64,000 bases of DNA. Origin: CALINB01 sp938045325. Its GTDB lineage: Bacteria > Pseudomonadota > Alphaproteobacteria > Rhodospirillales > CALINB01. Below the pieces are notes generated by a model, which saw only the letters and a program-made list of their open reading frames with translations, was not told where the DNA came from and did no database searches. Numbering within the stretch: the stretch's first letter is position 1; every line of letters starts with the position of its first letter. The stretch spans positions 186,001-250,000 of the forward strand of contig JAYNQW010000003.1 of NCBI GenBank assembly GCA_038114465.1. Direction: 5' to 3'. Position numbers and translations under genes: made by a program. Of this stretch, positions 61,693 through 64,000 are shown in pieces.

Positions 61693-62406
61693 ATGCCCAA
61701 TCCCGGCAAATCCGTTTACGTGATCCAACACACCGATGGTGAGTTCCTTGGCCTGATAGAAGATCATCTTGAAGGCCGCGGCATTGCATTCAATTACATG
61801 CGGCCCCACACCGCCGATGGCGGCTTTCCTTCCTCGCTGGATTCGACTGATGGATTAATACTATTAGGTGGAGGGCCATGGGGTTCGGCCGGCACCCGTA
61901 ATTTGCCGACACTAGAGTTTGAACTCCTTCTCACACGCGATTGTCTTGAACGAAAACTGCCCGTCATCGGTATTGGCGTCGGCGCGCAAATTCTCGCTAT
62001 TGCTGCTGGCGGATCATCCGAGAGCACAGCGCTTATATTCGAAGTCTGCGAAGCACATCGCACGAATGATAACGCCCTCAACGGATTCCTCCCCGAATCT
62101 TATCCGTTGGCAATTTATATGCGCGATTCACTCGTGCTGCCTGAGAGCGCAACGATTCTCTCCATCGACGACAAAGACCGTCCGGCTGCTTTTCAGATTG
62201 GCGACAACGCCCTGGGATTTACGGGTCATCCAGGCGTCAAATCGGCAATGATCGAGGACCTCATCATGGAATTTGAGGAATCTCCCGATGATATCGCCGG
62301 TGGCCTTGAAACCCTGCGCACGAAACAGCGTGATCTCGACGAGGCCCTCAAGGGCATTATGACGGGTATCGTTCAAATCACAGGTCTGATGGATCAACAA
62401 AAATAA
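61693..62406 (+). CDS. Glutamine amidotransferase-like protein lacking its catalytic residues
   Basis: 237 residues with the class I glutaminase fold: GDTDG-like ILLGGGPWGSAGT and the nucleophile elbow, here GIGVGAQ (Gly95 where GICLGAQ has Cys). The dyad segment is FTGHPGV instead of VQFHPEV, so Glu is lost though His is kept. It should not hydrolyse glutamine. The C-terminal 40 residues form a coiled, acidic helix. It stands between the sox and sHdr operons; a binding or regulatory role is possible. A true glutaminase paralogue is at 17477. Confidence 0.78.
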   Translation: MPNPGKSVYVIQHTDGEFLGLIEDHLEGRGIAFNYMRPHTADGGFPSSLDSTDGLILLGGGPWGSAGTRNLPTLEFELLLTRDCLERKLPVIGIGVGAQILAIAAGGSSESTALIFEVCEAHRTNDNALNGFLPESYPLAIYMRDSLVLPESATILSIDDKDRPAAFQIGDNALGFTGHPGVKSAMIEDLIMEFEESPDDIAGGLETLRTKQRDLDEALKGIMTGIVQITGLMDQQK

Positions 62407-62458
62407 TATGTAGATTCAGCTATTTAATATGATTTGATCGGTCAGGGCTTAAAAACAT

Positions 62459-62494
62459 ATTCACATTGCCGAATGTATAGGCGGCCCCTATAAT
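62459..62494 (+). promoter_or_regulatory. Promoter and ArsR-type operator of the sHdr operon
   Basis: A sigma70-like promoter is seen: -35 TTGCCG at 62466-62471, 17-base spacer, -10 TATAAT at 62489-62494. ATTC at 62459-62462 and GAAT at 62471-62474 (ATTC-N8-GAAT, spacer ACATTGCC) cover the -35 hexamer, a classic repressor position. The same palindrome lies 30 bases before the -10 at 46631. A repressor of the sHdrR/SoxR/SqrR kind is predicted, but no such gene is in the window. Confidence 0.75.
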
Positions 62495-62551
62495 TCAGCC
62501 AATCAAAAGGCTCACATATAAAACCTGCAATGGAAGTAAGAGAGGGAGACG

Positions 62552-62932
62552 ATGGCAGAAAAACTCGTCATCATCATGGTGAATACAGACCCGAATAACG
62601 GCGAAGAACTTGGAGCGCCCTTTTTTCAGGCGTCCGTCGCCGCCGCTATGGATTATGAGGTTGAGGTCATTTGCACGGCCACGGCCGGCAAGCTTATGAA
62701 AAAAGGTGTCGCCGAAAATCTCGTGGTCAAAGACGGCTCACCTAAAAACGTTTACGATTTCATCAAAGACGCCCATGAGGCCGGTGTGAAATTTTACTGC
62801 TGCTCTCCAAACCTCGATCTTTTCGACATGACTGAAGATGATTTAATACCCGAGTGCGAAGGCATCGTGGGTGGCGCTTATGTCATCGAACAAGTCATGG
62901 AAGATGAAGACACCCGAGTCCTCACCTATTAA
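62552..62932 (+). CDS. DsrE-family sulfur-carrier protein of the sHdr locus
   Basis: 126 residues, no signal peptide. DsrE/DsrF fold: VIIMVNTDPNNGEELGAPFFQ, EVEVICTATAGKL, and Cys in FYCCSPN and in PECEGIVGGA, the second being the place of the reactive Cys in DsrE3-type proteins. It likely passes sulfane sulfur to the sHdr machinery in the cytoplasm. The strong ribosome site GAGAGGGAG precedes ATG 62552. First gene of the operon with sHdrC1. Confidence 0.83.
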   Translation: MAEKLVIIMVNTDPNNGEELGAPFFQASVAAAMDYEVEVICTATAGKLMKKGVAENLVVKDGSPKNVYDFIKDAHEAGVKFYCCSPNLDLFDMTEDDLIPECEGIVGGAYVIEQVMEDEDTRVLTY

Positions 62933-62944
62933 GGACACAAAGAC

Positions 62945-63697
62945 ATGCACTCTACGGGCACCCGCGTTCAAGAATATATTGGCGACCCGGTTTCGGCGGA
63001 ACCCGTTCTTCCACGGGAAAAATTAGAAGAAGTCTTTAACGATATCCAAGCAGACTTACGCTACGACCATGAGCTTAATGGTTGTTTGAATTGCGGCATT
63101 TGCACGGCGACGTGTCCGGCGGCCCATTATTACGACTTTAGCCCCCGTGAAATCGTGCAGCTTCTTTGGACCGAAAACCTTGAAGGCATCTACGATGCGA
63201 TGCAGGAAAAAATTTGGTCCTGTGCGCAATGTTACACCTGTGCGGCCCGTTGCCCCTTTGGTAATTCGCCTGGCAGCCTTGTCATGATCATGCGCGAAAC
63301 GGCAATCAAGCATGGGATGGAATCGGCACAAGAAGTCCTGAGACCCTTTAGCCGTGTTATGTTGAAGCTCATTTCAACCGGCAATCAGCTTGCGCCGGAC
63401 ATGATTACCCCCGATCACTTTGCCGATTGGGGGCCCAACATCTCTAAGGTTGATGCCCCACTTAAAATTTTACGCAAAGCCATTCCAATGCCGACCCTCA
63501 ACACCACTGAAACGGCTTGGGAGGTAAATCTAAAGACATCGGTTGAGCTGTATACGATTTGGGAAATGACTGGCGTGCTCGACCAACTCGAAACGATCGA
63601 TGAGAACCTTTTCGACGTGATCAGCGACATCATGGATGAAAAACGCGAAGACTATGAAGACTGGCTCGATGAACAGGAAGACGAAGAGGACGACTGA
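62945..63697 (+). CDS. shdrC1: sHdrC1, heterodisulfide reductase-like iron-sulfur subunit
   Basis: 250 residues with two 4Fe-4S ferredoxin motifs: Cys47, 50, 53, 57 (CLNCGICTATCP) and Cys93, 96, 99, 103 (CAQCYTCAARCP). The helical remainder and acidic end (EDWLDEQEDEEDD) match HdrC-like subunits. In the sHdr complex, which oxidises protein-bound sulfane sulfur to sulfite using LbpA, this subunit passes electrons. It follows the DsrE gene by 12 bases. The other subunits should lie beyond the right edge. Confidence 0.85.
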   Translation: MHSTGTRVQEYIGDPVSAEPVLPREKLEEVFNDIQADLRYDHELNGCLNCGICTATCPAAHYYDFSPREIVQLLWTENLEGIYDAMQEKIWSCAQCYTCAARCPFGNSPGSLVMIMRETAIKHGMESAQEVLRPFSRVMLKLISTGNQLAPDMITPDHFADWGPNISKVDAPLKILRKAIPMPTLNTTETAWEVNLKTSVELYTIWEMTGVLDQLETIDENLFDVISDIMDEKREDYEDWLDEQEDEEDD

Positions 63698-63734
63698 TCT
63701 ATTCAATTAAACGGATCATAGTGGGAGAATGATG

Positions 63735-64000
63735 ATGGACAACAAAGACACACCACAGCGGTTGACCGGGCACGGCTCTGAATGGCGCGACGCCGGCTTG
63801 ACGGCTGAACAAGCTCAAACCGCCACGTCGTGGGTTGAAGCTCATGTCGATAAACGCTCGATGCTCACTAACAAAGACCGCGTCGAAGACGTTCGCGACA
63901 TCATGTGGCAGCTCGAGAAAGACGGAGAAATTCTGGTTCACCGGGTCCGCGACGAACATCAGCCAAAAATGGTGAAAACACTTTATGGCTGGGACAAAAA
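63735..64000 (+). CDS. Unrecognised sHdr-locus protein, 3' end outside window
   Basis: At least 88 residues from ATG 63735 (GGGAG seven bases upstream; ATGs at 63729 and 63732 are alternatives). It starts 37 bases after sHdrC1. Sequence is polar and helical (TGHGSEWRDAGLTAEQAQ, TNKDRVEDVRDIMWQLEKDG), with no Cys, so it is not an iron-sulfur or sulfur-carrier protein. In described sHdr clusters sHdrB1 follows sHdrC1 directly, so this insertion is unusual. The family is unknown and the protein may be much longer. Confidence 0.6.
   Translation, partial: MDNKDTPQRLTGHGSEWRDAGLTAEQAQTATSWVEAHVDKRSMLTNKDRVEDVRDIMWQLEKDGEILVHRVRDEHQPKMVKTLYGWDK

Noticed and set aside
1..64000. tRNA, rRNA, CRISPR arrays, insertion sequences, prophage or integrase genes
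   Set aside because: No cloverleaf-type sequence, repeat-spacer pattern, transposase or integrase was recognised on either strand. By-eye search can miss a tRNA; a covariance-model search would settle it.

Overview
The window reads as a chromosome segment of an alphaproteobacterium, probably a free-living sulfur-oxidising member of a Rhodospirillales-like lineage. This rests on gene content (Sox plus sHdr sulfur oxidation, membrane-bound class 2 PyrD, orphan OmpR-type regulator, DUF952, YaiI/YqxD, REP-like palindrome of alphaproteobacterial type), not on a phylogeny. Genes are dense, often overlap by 1-4 bases, and no rRNA, tRNA, CRISPR array, integrase or insertion sequence was recognised. 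Several genes are visibly broken.

0-12 kb: a 5'-truncated tectonin-propeller protein, a tandem pair of ornithine cyclodeaminase-like genes, a ricin-lectin protein joined head-to-head to a metallo-beta-lactamase-fold fragment, an alpha/beta hydrolase - HIT - alpha/beta hydrolase block, a protein kinase, a DksA-like zinc finger protein, and an operon of a RuBisCO-like protein, two thiamine-diphosphate decarboxylase subunits and a cupin. 12-24 kb: tungstate transporter tupBCA, a FecR-domain protein, an MFS transporter, two TetR-type remnants facing away from each other, a glutamine amidotransferase, moaA, a b-type cytochrome, nadK, an AbrB-type membrane protein, pyrD and small proteins. 24-33 kb: bacteriohemerythrin, three tandem FMN alpha-hydroxyacid oxidases ending in a haloacetate dehalogenase-like gene, a response regulator, a DMT exporter and two enoyl-CoA hydratases. 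33-46.5 kb: a frameshifted napE-like gene, a chemoreceptor, a hydroxyacid dehydrogenase, a duplicated FliL-like exported gene (one copy a remnant), glycosyl- and methyltransferases, a luciferase-like monooxygenase, GST, nitroreductase, a TPR protein, and two broken genes.

46.6-64 kb is one sulfur-oxidation island. It holds (a) an operon of a flavin monooxygenase, an AurF-like diiron oxygenase, two radical-SAM proteins, a flavoprotein (LipT-like) and a lipoate-protein ligase (sLpl(AB)-like), matching the lipoate assembly genes that serve the LbpA protein of the sHdr pathway; (b) soxXYZAB with ccdA and two periplasmic thioredoxins, with no soxCD in view; (c) the start of an sHdr operon (a DsrE-type sulfur carrier, sHdrC1, and an unrecognised gene running off the end). 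The absence of soxCD beside an sHdr operon fits the known model in which Sox loads thiosulfate sulfur and cytoplasmic sHdr oxidises the sulfane sulfur.

The most notable signal is regulatory. An ATTC-N8-GAAT palindrome, the type described for persulfide-sensing ArsR repressors of the SqrR/BigR class, lies at the same distance from a -10 box in front of both the lipoate operon (46631) and the sHdr operon (62459). Two near-identical 30-bp repeats carrying a one-base variant sit in the divergent sox promoter region (60887-60949). This suggests a single repressor controls all three units. The oxygenase pair fused onto the lipoate operon is the best candidate for something undescribed.
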